Source: Zygnema cylindricum (Eukaryota; Streptophyta; Zygnematophyceae; Zygnematales; Zygnemataceae). Taken from it: a DNA stretch of 62,000 nt. Below the pieces are notes generated by a model. That model saw nothing but the letters and a program-made list of their open reading frames with translations. It made no database searches and had not been told where the DNA came from. The stretch is taken from positions 402,563-464,562 of the forward strand of contig JBBHKE010000190.1 of NCBI GenBank assembly GCA_037447655.1, given 5' to 3'. A program made the position numbers and the translations under genes. Shown here in pieces: positions 44,820 to 55,090 of the stretch. Position 1 is the first letter of the stretch. The number at the start of each line of letters is the position of its first letter.

Positions 44820-45934
44820 CCCAATGACGGAGGATGGATCATGGACACCGAGGCATCGACCGACATGTGTTAGAATAAGAGTATTTTTACAAATGTGAAA
44901 CAAACTCCTCTGAAAATATATATTATGCCTGTGGCATAAGTGTTTAGTCTTCAGCCGAGGGTGATGTATCTCTCATGGTAGATGTGGGGGGAAAGTGAAT
45001 AGAAAGGACACTCCACAATGTTTTATATATTCCGGATTTTAAAAAGAACCTCTTTTCTACTTCTTTGGTAGAGACTAAGGGTTTTGAAATCACTCTTAAA
45101 AGGGGGAGACAGGTTGTTAGTAAGCTAGGCAAAGTAGCAGTGACAAGAACTAGAGATGCCAGTAAAATGTACAGGATAGACATGGTTGAATGTAAAGAGA
45201 ATGATGTTTTGTATTCCAGTATGTCATCTAAAAATGAGTTATTGCATAAGAGGCAGGGCCATATAAATTATGAGAACATGAAAAAGATGGTGAATGGTGG
45301 GATAGTTATAGGTGTTTCTCTCACATCTCATTCTGAGAGAACCTGTGATGGTTGCTCCCTAGGCAAGATTCATAAATTGCCATTTCCACTAGAGTCAAAA
45401 AAACATGTCAAAAAGAGTTCTCCAACTCATTCATTCGGATGTCCTCGGACTGTCACAAGTAGCATCAGCTGGAGGAGTTCTCTATATAGTCACGTAGTTC
45501 ACTATATAGTCACGTTTACTGATGATTTCTCCAAGTACACAAAAGTTTATTTTATGAAGAACAAAAGTGAGGCATTCACTCACTTTAAGCACTACAAGGT
45601 CTGGGCGGAGAAACTACACGGAGTTCCAATCTTAACATTTAGATCGGATAATGGAGGTGAATACACCTCTAACAACTTTAAACAGTTTCTATTGGAAAAA
45701 GGTATAAGTCACAATCAGACAGTCCAATATACTCCAGAACAAAATGGAATTGCTGAAAAACTAAATAGGACAGTCACAGAGATTGCTAGGTCCATGCATG
45801 CAGACAAAGGTATTGATCTAAAATTATGGGTTGAGGCACTAAACTGTGCGGTCTATATAAAAAAATATAATTCCTTCCATGTCTGTAAGCACAACACCGT
45901 AAGAGTTGTGGACAGGAAAGACACCAGATGTTAG
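44820..45934 (+). pseudogene. Copia-3 protease remnant and integrase
   Basis: The protease site reads WIMDTEASTDMC, so the active-site Gly of D(S/T)G is Glu, followed by several stops. From 45065 a 289-codon frame gives GAG-pre-integrase and the integrase zinc region (CDGCSLGKIHKLP). The core has a local frameshift at about 45420-45480 that hides the first Asp box (readable as LIHSDVLGLS in another frame) and a small tandem repeat of TATATAGTCACGTAGTTCAC type. SDNGGEYTSNNF and PEQNGIAEKLNRT retain the second Asp and the Glu. The frame is lost after 45934. Confidence 0.87.
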
Positions 45935-47505
45935 TCACTAAGTGTTTTATTTTAGATAACTCACAAGATAAGTGGAAAATGTAAGCCAAAGGCTTTGCAG
46001 GAATTCTCTTGGGTTATGATGATAATACAAAGGGGTTTAGAGTGTATATCATAGATAAACATAAAATTGTTTTATCTTGGAATATTCAGATTAAGGATGA
46101 ACACGACTCAGTCGATCTGTTCAAAGTGACAGATGCCACAACAGAAAATCAAAAACAGGAATATGTCATTTTTTAACATCAAAAACATGTGTATTTTCCG
46201 GTGCAATCCAGTCTAGTTACAACACCCTTTGCTTCTACGCCACTTGTTCCTACATCGGATGCATCTCAACAGCAACATACTCCAGAAAACTAGGCTGCTA
46301 CACCTTTGGGTACCGCAACAATTTTAGCTCCCAAAAATCTAAGGATGCTAACCATTCTAGCCTCAACATTTCCGAGGGGGAAGGAGATCTAGTAGTCGTC
46401 TGCAAGCTGGATCTCACTTTTCTTTTTCTACAACATTATGGGAGCCTATGACCATCAGAGGGCCGTTCTCATCACCGGAGAGAACCCAGTGGATTGAGGC
46501 ATTCAACGATGAAATGAAGTCTATCATGTAGGCACAGACATGGGAGCTGGTGGACGTGCCTCCGAGGAGAAAGCTAATAGGTCTTCAAAGTCAAATTGAA
46601 TTTGGACAACACTAAAGAAAGGTATAAAGCTAGACTGTGGCCAAGGGTACAACCAAAAAGAAGGAATTGACTTCGAAGAAACCTTCTCCCTAGTTGTCAT
46701 ATTTCCTACAGTCAGAATTTTGTTGAGTTTAGCTGCTATAGAGAACATGGAAATACATCAAATGGATGTTAAAACAACCTTTTTGCATGGAGAGTTAGAG
46801 TAAACTATATATATGCAGCAGCGTGAAATGTATGAAAAAAAAGGCAAAGAAAAATTAGTCTGTAAACTAATAAAATCTCAATATGGACTAAAACAGGCTT
46901 TTAGACAATGGTATCTAAAATTAGATGTGTTTTTTACTAGTCTAGGATTAAAAAAAATTAGCTCAGATCATTCTATATATGTTTTATAAGGGGAGGATGG
47001 GATTCTTTTTATCGATGTATATGTGGATGATCTTCTATTAATAAGTAAATCCATAAATGAAATAAACCGTATTAAAGCAAATTTGAGGTATAGGATTGAA
47101 ATGAAGGACCTCGGTGAGGCCAATACATCTTAGGCATACAAGTAGAAAGAAATTGAAGTAACATTCTGATCATGCTGACCCAGAAAGAAGCTATAAGGAA
47201 CATGCTAGAAAAATATGAGATGAAGGATGTAAAGGGATCTGTAACTCCCATGGAAGTTAGACAAAAGCAGAAGGGTAGCGAATCAACCTCAAGCATAATG
47301 GTTAGTGAAAGCTTAGAGTCAGGGGAGGAAGAGTTTATGGCTACAAAGCCTTCAGGCAGGTAGTGGGGAGTATTATTTATTTTATTAACTGTACGAGACC
47401 TGATATTGTTGTAGCTGTAGGATTCTTAAGTAGGAGTCTTCAAAATCCTAAAAGAGCAGACAAGAAAGCAGCAAATAGCGTTATAAGATACCTGGCACGT
47501 ACACG
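45935..47505 (+). pseudogene. Copia-3 reverse transcriptase, 3' truncated in RNase H
   Basis: Fragments in several frames: the linker with poly-Gln/Pro content (46190-46430), RT start (WELVDVPPRRK at 46540), YxDD box intact as DVYVDDLLLISKS (about 47017-47050), DLGEAN, then TQKEAIRNMLEKYE. The RNase H region (INCTRPDIVVAVG near 47390) breaks off at about 47505, where an opposite-strand gag of another copia begins. No 3' LTR is present. Confidence 0.83.
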
Positions 47506-47962
47506 GAGCCCTCTCTCCCTCCAAATGAGGTGATGCAAGCCCTTGAGTAAGATGGCAAAGGATGAAGTGCTTTGCCCCCATGTTGTTGTAGTCCTAGGTA
47601 TCAGTATCATTCTCCTCGTTCCTTAGAATAGGTGATATGAATGTAGAACCGGTTGTTAAAGGTGTGATCGTCTCCTTCTCTTTTTCTTTGTCCACCACCT
47701 CCTCTTATTTTGTCTCATTTGCTGGAGATAGATCTGCATCTGTGGTGAATTTGCTTCCTTCAAACCCTTGTGGGATGCGAAGAGTAGCTGGTCGCCTCAC
47801 CCGTCCACTCACTATTCCCCAAAACCTTTCCTCACATAAAGCTCCAGTCATCATACTTTCCCAGTATATGAAGCCAATTCCATTGAAGATGGGTACCCTA
47901 GAGGGTGGGCCCATAACTTGCAATTCTAATACCTCCATAGGTCCTTTGAATGGGTAGTTCAC
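47506..47962 (-). pseudogene. Copia-6 Gag fragment
   Basis: A minus-strand frame from an ATG inside the LTR at about 47938: MEVLELQVMGPPSRVPIFNG, then WESMMTGALCEERFWGIVSG. It continues past a stop at 47705 to about 47506 with a gag helix (KHFILCHLTQ). It is the same subfamily as copia-4 and copia-5 gag. It is cut by copia-3 at its far end. Confidence 0.8.
47904..47918 (-). promoter_or_regulatory. Copia-6 primer-binding site
   Basis: Minus-strand AGTTATGGGCCCACC follows the LTR end at 47919. It has one mismatch to the complement of the plant tRNA-iMet anticodon arm. Confidence 0.7.
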
Positions 47963-48332
47963 ACGAAGACTCTAGGATAACACTTACCTCTTTGTGTTTC
48001 AGCAAGAATAACTGCAACCCTCGCATTTAAAAACTCTGACCACCTTCACCTTTGTGAAGTCAAGAATCCCTTGAGTTGATAGCAAAAAGAATCTTTGAAT
48101 TTTATCCTTTGAGCAGTAAGTTATGAGTGGTAAAATTTGACCTTTTGTACAAGAGCTCTCTCAGAGAGAGGTGGCTATCTACTAAATTCTCTAAGTCCTA
48201 TCTCTCTCTAAAACTCTATCTACTGACGTACGACACCAATCACAATATTGTGGTGCATAGTAAAGTATAAGTGTCGGTGTACTTTCTGTAAAGCCATTGT
48301 AAGACATGGCTAAAATGTAGACACATGCCATA
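47919..48332 (-). repeat. Copia-6 5' LTR, R-U5 end, truncated
   Basis: Minus-strand LTR ending GAATTGCA at 47919. It shares the landmarks CTCTGACCACC.., CCCTTGAGT, GAGCTCTCTCAGAGAGAG and TCTCTAAA with the neighbouring LTRs. It is interrupted at 48333 by the end of another LTR. Confidence 0.6.
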
Positions 48333-49658
48333 TGAAATTCTATGGGCTCCATTGCCACACAGAATTCGCAGGTCCAAAGGAAGCTAATCTAGATAGTGCC
48401 GACTCCAAGTTAATATAAACCCAAATGATTGACCCCTTGACAATCAGAACCCCATTAGAGCTTCACCCTTGTGAATTAACACTTTCTGTGTGCTCAGTTC
48501 CACCACAGAATGCAAAGTTAGAATATGAGATTTGGACACATTCACCCACTTTGACTTTCCCTTAGAAATGCAGCCACCCAGGCAGGCAAAAACTCTGACC
48601 GACTACACCCCTATGTAGCGTGGACTCCCTTGAGTCCGCAGCAACAAGAATCACTGAATTTGGTCAACTGAATTGATAGTTATGGCTGGCCAAAGTTTGC
48701 CATTTATATAAGGTGCTCTCTGGGAGAGTCAGCTACCTACCCGAAATATTCTAAGTCCTAAACCCCTCTCTAAACCCTTTAGTTACGATGTAAATCGGAC
48801 GGTCGTGGTAAGCGCCGACATCGCGGAAAGGAAAATTTGGAAGTTTGCAGACGCCGCCACTCCGGATGACACGTGGCAACATCGTACGGGATTACGGAAT
48901 TTCCGAAACGGCAGAAAACAAATCCGGGAGTGACAAATGTCGCACTATGGCGACATCGTACAATGTACGTACAGAAAGTACTTCGGCACTTGTACTTTCT
49001 TGTACGGTACCGTTTTTTGACGCGGCATGACATGGCGCCACGTGGAGAGATAAGATTTGGAGGCAGGAATTCCGAAGAATATAAGAGCAAATCCGGATAG
49101 GACATTTGTTGACTTTTTAGTCATGTCGTACGATGACCGTACAAAAGGTACACCGGCATCTGTACCTTTATGTACTATACAGTAATGTGATTGGTCCGTA
49201 CCTCAGTACTAGAGGGTTTAGAGAGGGGTTTAGGACTTAGAATATTTCGGGTAGGTAGCTGACTCTCCCAGAGAGCACCTTATATAAATGGCAAACTTTG
49301 GCCAGCCATAACTATCAATTCAGTTGACCAAATTCAGTGATTCTTGTTGCTGCGGACTCAGAGGAGTCCACGCTACACAGAGGTGTAGTCGGTCAGAGTT
49401 TTTGCCTGCCTGGGTGGCTGCATTTCTAAGGGAAAGTCAAAGTGGGTGAATGTGTCCAAATCTCATATTCTAACTTTGCATTCTGTGGTGGAACTGAGCA
49501 CACAGAAAGTGTTAATTCACAAGGGTGAAGCTGTAATGGGGTTGTGATTGTCAAGGGGTCAATCATTTGGGTTTATATTAACTTGGAGTCGGCACTATCT
49601 AGATTAGCTTCCTTTGGACCTGCGAATTTTGTGTGGCAATGGAGCCCATAGAATTTCA
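48333..49658. repeat. Palindromic LTR: two copia LTR ends head to head
   Basis: Bases 48333-48781 are the reverse complement of 49208-49658 at about 97% identity, separated by about 425 bp of U3-like sequence. Each arm is an R-U5-gag-start LTR end, finishing in CA (GAATTTCA) outwards. The right end serves as the 5' LTR of copia-4. The spacer carries two diverged direct copies of a CCACGTGG...GTACTTT-type block. Confidence 0.85.
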
Positions 49659-50373
49659 GGTTATGGGCCCACCATCTAGGGTGCCTATGTTCGATGGAAC
49701 AGACTTCACTTATTGGGAGTTCACGATGGAGGGATTGCTTTTCGAGAAGCACTTGTGGGGAATTGTTTCGGGACAAGTGAGGTGTCCGCCACCGGGCTTT
49801 GGAGGAGATCACTATGGAGAATCATCTGGGGCTGCCCAGAAAACCAACCGGAGTTCAGGTGCAACGGAAGGTGAAGGGAAGATCATTACCTTGGAAGGGG
49901 AAATAGGGGAGAAGGATAAAGGGACACCTATGGTGAGGGGAGCTAGGCTCTCGCCTACGGTTCCACTTGTTGGGGTCATAACTGAACCAAAAACTGAAGA
50001 AAATGATAGAAAAATTTGGGAATATAAAAACACTATAGCAAAACATCTCATACTTAGATATGTGTCTAAGTCTATAGCTATCACTCTTTTAAATCTAACC
50101 AAGTCGTCGGATATTTGGGACACACTAATTCAGATTTATAAGAGTGAGACTATACAGAGGCAGCAGTTAGTAAAACAGGAAATAGAGGCCTATGTTTATA
50201 AAGGCGGTAGCATGATAGAGTTTTGCAATGATATTGCTGCGTTATATGTTGAGCTTGCTAGTGCGGGATATGTAGAATCTGAGGAGAGAAAGATTAATAC
50301 ACTAATCATGAAGCTCCCATATGAGTACGAAGACATCATTTACCGTATGCAGGGAATGGATGTCTCCTCATAG
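49639..50373 (+). CDS. Copia-4 Gag, starting inside the LTR
   Basis: The ATG at 49639 lies 20 bases before the LTR end. The frame passes the LTR/PBS junction (CA|G GTT ATG GGC CCA) and stays open for 245 codons. It encodes FQVMGPPSRVPMFDGTDFTY, an insertion-prone polar segment, then the UBN2-type gag helices (SDIWDTLIQIYKSETIQRQQ, YVYKGGSMIEFCNDI) and MKLPYEYEDIIYRMQGM. A TAG at 50371 ends it, but the same frame continues open to 50598. This is the best preserved gag in the window. Confidence 0.85.
   Translation: MEPIEFQVMGPPSRVPMFDGTDFTYWEFTMEGLLFEKHLWGIVSGQVRCPPPGFGGDHYGESSGAAQKTNRSSGATEGEGKIITLEGEIGEKDKGTPMVRGARLSPTVPLVGVITEPKTEENDRKIWEYKNTIAKHLILRYVSKSIAITLLNLTKSSDIWDTLIQIYKSETIQRQQLVKQEIEAYVYKGGSMIEFCNDIAALYVELASAGYVESEERKINTLIMKLPYEYEDIIYRMQGMDVSS
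49659..49673 (+). promoter_or_regulatory. Copia-4 primer-binding site, exact half-tRNA-Met type
   Basis: GGTTATGGGCCCACC follows the LTR directly. It is the exact complement of GGUGGGCCCAUAACC in the anticodon arm of plant initiator tRNA-Met (recalled sequence). Drosophila copia uses the same region of its tRNA-iMet as a half-tRNA primer. Confidence 0.8.
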
Positions 50374-50504
50374 ACTTGGAGCATTACCATGGGGATAATT
50401 CTTGTGAGGGAAAGCACCTTGGAGCTTCGTAGGGGAAGTGAGAGGGTGACTGCATTTACAGCTGGTGGTGACTGGCAGAAGCGTGATGTGAGGAACGGCG
50501 GTGA

Positions 50505-51503
50505 CGAGCGGAAGATGATGAGAGGAAGAAAGACAAAGGTAAACCTTATCGGAACTTTGGTGGAAAGAGAGGGAGAGGAAAAGAAAGGGGAGCTTTGAAA
50601 CAACGGATTTGCTTCGCTTGTAGGAAATTGGGTCACTATATGGAGGAGTGTCCTCGTTTGGAAGAACTCAGAAGTTGGAGTGTGAATGAGGAGGAAGAAG
50701 GGGAAGAGGAGAAAGAGGATGAAAAAATCTTGGAGCTTCTTCACATCGGTAGAATGGAGAAGAGAGAAAAGTACACAGAAATTCCACGAAGGCAACAGTG
50801 TGCTTTTGGAGGTATAAGGGAAGTAAAGAGAGAGGAGGTACTAGAGGATGTTGAGGAGTGTAAAGTGTATGACTTAGAAATGAGAGAGTCAGATCTAGGA
50901 TCCATAAGTGAAAACGGGAAAAATAAAATTAATGAGGATAATTTTATAGATATTTTGGAAAGAGAAAACTGGTCGGAAAAGGAGACTTCAACGGATTCCG
51001 AGGAAAGGGGAGAAGTTAAACTAGGAGTTTTAAAGGATAAGGGAGAAGAGGAATATTTAATGAAAGGTTTAGGGGAGGAGAAATATTTATTGGCAATAAA
51101 TTTAGAAAGTAAGAGTGGAAAGATCTCCATGGAAGAGAGTGAGAAAAGTTCATGTTTTGGGGGTGATGGGTTTGACATCACTAAAGGGAGTGATGACATT
51201 TATGAAGGTGTGCCTGTAAAAGGGTTAGCCTCAGGGTGTGTGTTGCAGATTGGAGATGGGGCTGGCTGTTTGAATTGCAAGAGGGAAATCGGATTTAGTG
51301 TGGATGGAAAAGAGATGAGGTGGATAAAATCTTTGCTCGGATTTATAATAAGTGGGATGCTAAATGAAATGTGTGATGCAATTATTATTTCATTTCATCT
51401 AATGCATTGTTTTAAATACGAGAGCATATTTCTTAAGTTATATAAAAGGAAAAAGAAAAGAAAAAGGAAAAAGGGGAGGAAGTGTTTTTGTTTATTTTTT
51501 TGA
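50505..51503 (+). CDS. Copia-4 zinc knuckle / acidic / RNase H-tail ORF (internally deleted element)
   Basis: An open frame of about 332 codons overlapping the gag frame at 50505-50598. It starts with a basic RGRGKERG region and one zinc knuckle (CFACRKLGHYMEEC, about 50613-50655). It continues with roughly 150 strongly acidic, Glu-rich residues. It then resumes copia RNase H-like text (ASGCVLQIGDGAG and EMRWIKSLL) and ends in a lysine/arginine-rich tail. Protease, integrase and RT are absent. This is a non-autonomous element whose frame stayed open. Whether a protein is made is unknown. The acidic part has no counterpart in the other copia elements here. Confidence 0.6.
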   Translation, partial: RAEDDERKKDKGKPYRNFGGKRGRGKERGALKQRICFACRKLGHYMEECPRLEELRSWSVNEEEEGEEEKEDEKILELLHIGRMEKREKYTEIPRRQQCAFGGIREVKREEVLEDVEECKVYDLEMRESDLGSISENGKNKINEDNFIDILERENWSEKETSTDSEERGEVKLGVLKDKGEEEYLMKGLGEEKYLLAINLESKSGKISMEESEKSSCFGGDGFDITKGSDDIYEGVPVKGLASGCVLQIGDGAGCLNCKREIGFSVDGKEMRWIKSLLGFIISGMLNEMCDAIIISFHLMHCFKYESIFLKLYKRKKKRKRKKGRKCFCLFF

Positions 51504-51518
51504 AAGGAAGTAGACTAG

Positions 51519-51531
51519 AAAATAAGGGGAG
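51519..51531 (+). promoter_or_regulatory. Copia-4 polypurine tract
   Basis: AAAATAAGGGGAG immediately before the LTR start TGTTGATA. Confidence 0.8.
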
Positions 51532-51590
51532 TGTTGATATTTGGGTATTTTCTAGGTCTTTATTAGATAGAAAATACCCAAATATCAACA
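51532..51590. repeat. Perfect 23-bp inverted repeat at the LTR start
   Basis: Bases 51532-51554 and 51568-51590 are exact reverse complements around a 13-base loop. The left arm is the LTR head (TGTTGATATTTGGG...). Confidence 0.95.
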
Positions 51591-52600
51591 CCATATCCGG
51601 ATTTGTTCCCGTAATCTCCGGAGTTGCCGCAATCCAATGTTGTCGCGCCACGTGTCATTTGACGTGGCGATGACTGTAGAACGCTAAAAGTACATATTCA
51701 GCGTTTGCGGCGCCTATTGTGGCTGTCCAATCAAAACTGACTATAATTGTAGCCGTTGAAAAAGACGCGCGGTATTTATTTCGCGGTCAAAATAAATGCG
51801 CAGTATTTGATTGATAAAATACATAAAAACCGTACTGTACTTGAACTGTTTCAATGTACTACGAATCTATTTGGCAATTAAATGAATTAGTCCACTTGTT
51901 AACATTTATATACTTATCAACCCTATAGCACTTAACACTAGTTCTAGACTAATAGGATAAAGCTACCTGCTATCGGCAGCTTTGACGGACGACAGGTATC
52001 AAGATCAAATTATGGATCCGTCAAGCATCTTTTTAGTAAATCTACCAAACTACTGCCTGTCTCCTTTTGGATAACATAGGCAGCCATGGCTCTAGCTCCC
52101 TCTCCAACTTTCAATGCATGCGACAAGTGTGGGAGCTGAAAAAAGAGGTAGAGGCAGACTGCCTCTATTTCTTTTCTGCATTTTATCTTTTGCCACGTGG
52201 CAGACTGAGAGTGGTGCTGAATAATTCCGTTCATAAAGTACGACGATTACCGTACTTTGTATATACATTATTTAGTGTATGATGTTTTGATTGGTCTAGA
52301 TGAGCTGTGAGTAGGTTCTTAAGACTTAAACAATTTTTTGAAAACCCTCTCTCCCAAAGACCATATGCATAAATTTGTTGCTTTGAAAACAGCCATAACT
52401 TAATCCTCAGGTGAGAAATTTCAATGATTCTTTTTGCTACGGTTTCAAGAGAGTCGAGGCTACACAAGAGTGTAGTTGGTCACAGTTTTTGCGTGGCAGG
52501 GTAGCACTTATTCATTGCCGAAGTCAAAAGTGCAAAAAATATCCTGGAGGCTTCATATAAGCTGGACATTGTGTGTACCAATAGAGGTCACATAATTACA
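51532..52600 (+). repeat. LTR shared by copia-4 (3') and copia-5 (5')
   Basis: Starts TGTTGATA after the copia-4 purine tract and ends AATTACA before the copia-5 primer-binding site. The R-U5 part (about 52290-52600) aligns well with 57600-57916, but the U3 part is diverged or rearranged. It contains a plus-strand tRNA-Arg-like head near 51955-52015. Confidence 0.65.
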
Positions 52601-52615
52601 GGTTATGGGACCACC
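52601..52615 (+). promoter_or_regulatory. Copia-5 primer-binding site
   Basis: GGTTATGGGACCACC, one mismatch to the half-tRNA-Met site, directly after the LTR. Confidence 0.75.
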
Positions 52616-53700
52616 CTATATGGTGCCTATTTTTAATGGAATAGGATTCATTTACAGGGAAACCATGATGAGGGGTGCATTGTTTTAAAAACGGTTATGG
52701 GTCATTGTGACTGGTCGTGTGCGTCGACCATCCGCAAAATAGAGATTTCCACCAGGGTTTGGAGGATCTCGATTCATTGAAGGATCTTTAGCGACAAAGG
52801 TGGTAGAGGATGTTGGAGAAAGTATGGCGTCAGACACATGGAAGGAGAAACTCACACTGCTGGCTACTAGATCGATTGCGGTAGCAGATGTTCAGAAAAC
52901 TGATGCAAATGATAGTGAAATCAAGGATTTCATTAATATCGTGGCGACTCATTTTATTCTCAGTTGTCTCACTAAGGATTGGCTACACCTCATCTTCATG
53001 TGGACAAGGCGGACGAGTTCTGGGAGGCTTTTGTCAACATTTACAAGAGCAATACGATTAAGCGGCAGAAGTTGGCAGATCACAAGGTACAGGCATATAT
53101 GTACAAAAAGGGAAAGATGCTGGACTTTTGTAAAGACTTCGCCGGGTTATTTATAGAGTTGGAGAGTATAGGAAAAAAGATGACCGAGAAAGAAAAAGTG
53201 AATACTTTGTTGATGAAACTCCCAGATGACTATGAAAACATTGTTAACAGTGTTCATGATTTGCAAAATCATTGATGGAACTGGAACTTCGTTGTGGGGA
53301 TGATTTTGGTTCGGGAAAGCACAATGGAGATTCAGAGAGGAGGAAAGAGTGTTCAAGCATTGGCTGCTGGAACTAACTAGGGGGATAAGGATTCCAAGAA
53401 ACCTTATGGAAGCTTTGGTGGAGGAGGAAGAGGAAACGAATCGGATGGATTTGGATCAAAGCCTCCAAATGGGCTCTATCACTTTTGTAAGAAGCAAGAT
53501 ATTACATGGCGGAGTGTACTAAACTGACAGAGCTGAGATTGAAGGAGGGCCATATCGGAAAATTAGCCGAAAGAAAGAAGAAAGCAATTGTAGCAACACA
53601 AGTCATAGGAGAGGATTCGATGAGGACGATGGAAAACTTCTCCTCAATGAGGTGCTCGAGGTGAAGGTGAGCCGGAGATTCTAACGAGGCAAAAATGACC
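52616..53700 (+). pseudogene. Copia-5 Gag, frameshifted
   Basis: The LTR-located start is lost (ATA instead of ATG, plus a stop before the LTR end). Fragments in two frames follow: 52800-52990 with a Met/Thr-rich spacer and FILSCLTKD, then 52979-53275 with the gag helices (EAFVNIYKSNTIKRQKLADH, YMYKKGKMLDFCKDFA) and LMKLPDDYENIV. The zinc knuckle near 53480-53520 is damaged by a small deletion (HFCKKQ... out of frame). Same subfamily as copia-4. Confidence 0.82.
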
Positions 53701-55090
53701 TTTCTGTGGAGTAAAATAAGCTCCTAAAGAAGGATGGATTATTGATTTAGGAGCCTCTATGCATGTGTAGAGAAAAACCATTGTTTACCAAAATGAGAAA
53801 GATCTCTACTGTGGAGATAAGTATGGGGATGGTAGAATAGTAACCACTAACTTAGTGGGATCTGTGGATTATAGAGTCTTAGTTGATGGTAAGTCATCCA
53901 TAATCACTTTCTCAGATGTTCTTTTTATTCCACTGTTGAACAAGAATCTTATCTCTACGTCGGTCTAGATGATAAGGGTTTTAAGACTAGTACTAAGAAA
54001 ATAGTCTTTGTTGGTAGCTATGAGAATAAAGTGTACTTCACACTTGAAAAGGGTAGCAAAGGAATACTTAGGCTAAATTTGAGTATTGGAAAGACGGGAG
54101 TTTACTATGTCGGTGTAAGTGATTTGATGATGTGGCATAAAAGATTGGGACATGTGCATCTAGATAGATTGAAAGAAATTAAGAAAATGGGTGTAGTTGA
54201 AGGAAAACATTTTGGAGATAATGAGACCTTGATGATTGTAGTGGATATGATCAAGGTAAGGCCCACAGATTGCCTTTCCCAAAAACCGCAACATATAAGG
54301 GTGAAATAGTATTAGATCTAGTTTACACTGACATATGGGGATTTGCCAAAGTGCTATCACTTGGAGGGAAACGATTTGTGCTTACTATATCTGATGATTG
54401 GTGTAGATACTCTAGAGTATGTTTCTTGAAAAACAAATCTGAGGCTTCAACTTATTTTAAAGAGTAAAAAGCATGGAGTGAGAAGCTTCATGAGACACCT
54501 ATCAAAAGAGTGAGGAGTGATAATGGGGGGGAATACACTTCTAATGAGTTTGAGGATTTTTTGAAAGAGGAAGGGGTTCAACACCAAAAGACTCTTCCAA
54601 AGAACCCAGAACAATACGGTGTAGCCGAGAGACTAAATCGAACATTAAGTGATAGTGCCCGTAGCATGTTGTCGGATAAAAAGATAAGGAAAAGTTTTTG
54701 GGCAGAAGCTATGAATTGTGCTAACTATCTCAAAAATAGAGTCCTTTTCTCGGCACTAAAAGGACAAACACCTTATGAAAGATGGACGCGGAGAAAACCT
54801 AATATTTCACACTTAAAGGTGTTCGGAAGTTAAGTGTTTAGTTTAAACACAGAAAAATCTTATTGGAAGTTAGATGCAAGGGGAAAGCAGGGATACCTAA
54901 TTGGGTATGATGAAAAGGTAAAAGGATATAGAGTTTATGATCTTGGAAGAGAAGACATCATTATATTAAAACAATTGGTAGTCATGGATGAAAGAAAGTC
55001 CATAGATCCCTTTAAATACACTAAAATGGTTAGAACTATAATTGAATCCGAAAAAGAGTTAGATTCATATTCTTCTAATGGAACTCCGGT
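53701..55090 (+). pseudogene. Copia-5 protease and integrase, broken
   Basis: The protease site near 53725-53765 reads WIIDLGASMHV, with Leu in place of Ser/Thr in the DSG motif. GAG-pre-integrase (MMWHKRLGHVHLDRLKE) is at 54127-54180. The integrase core resumes at 54270 (VYTDIWGFAKV with the first Asp) and 54510-54833 (MRSDNGGEYTSNEF and PEQYGVAERLNRT with the second Asp and Glu). The FWAEAMNCANYLKNR and PYERWTRRKPNISHLKVFGS segments follow. A stop TAA at 54831-54833 precedes the last part (54834-55094). Several shifts between 53860 and 54310. Confidence 0.88.
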
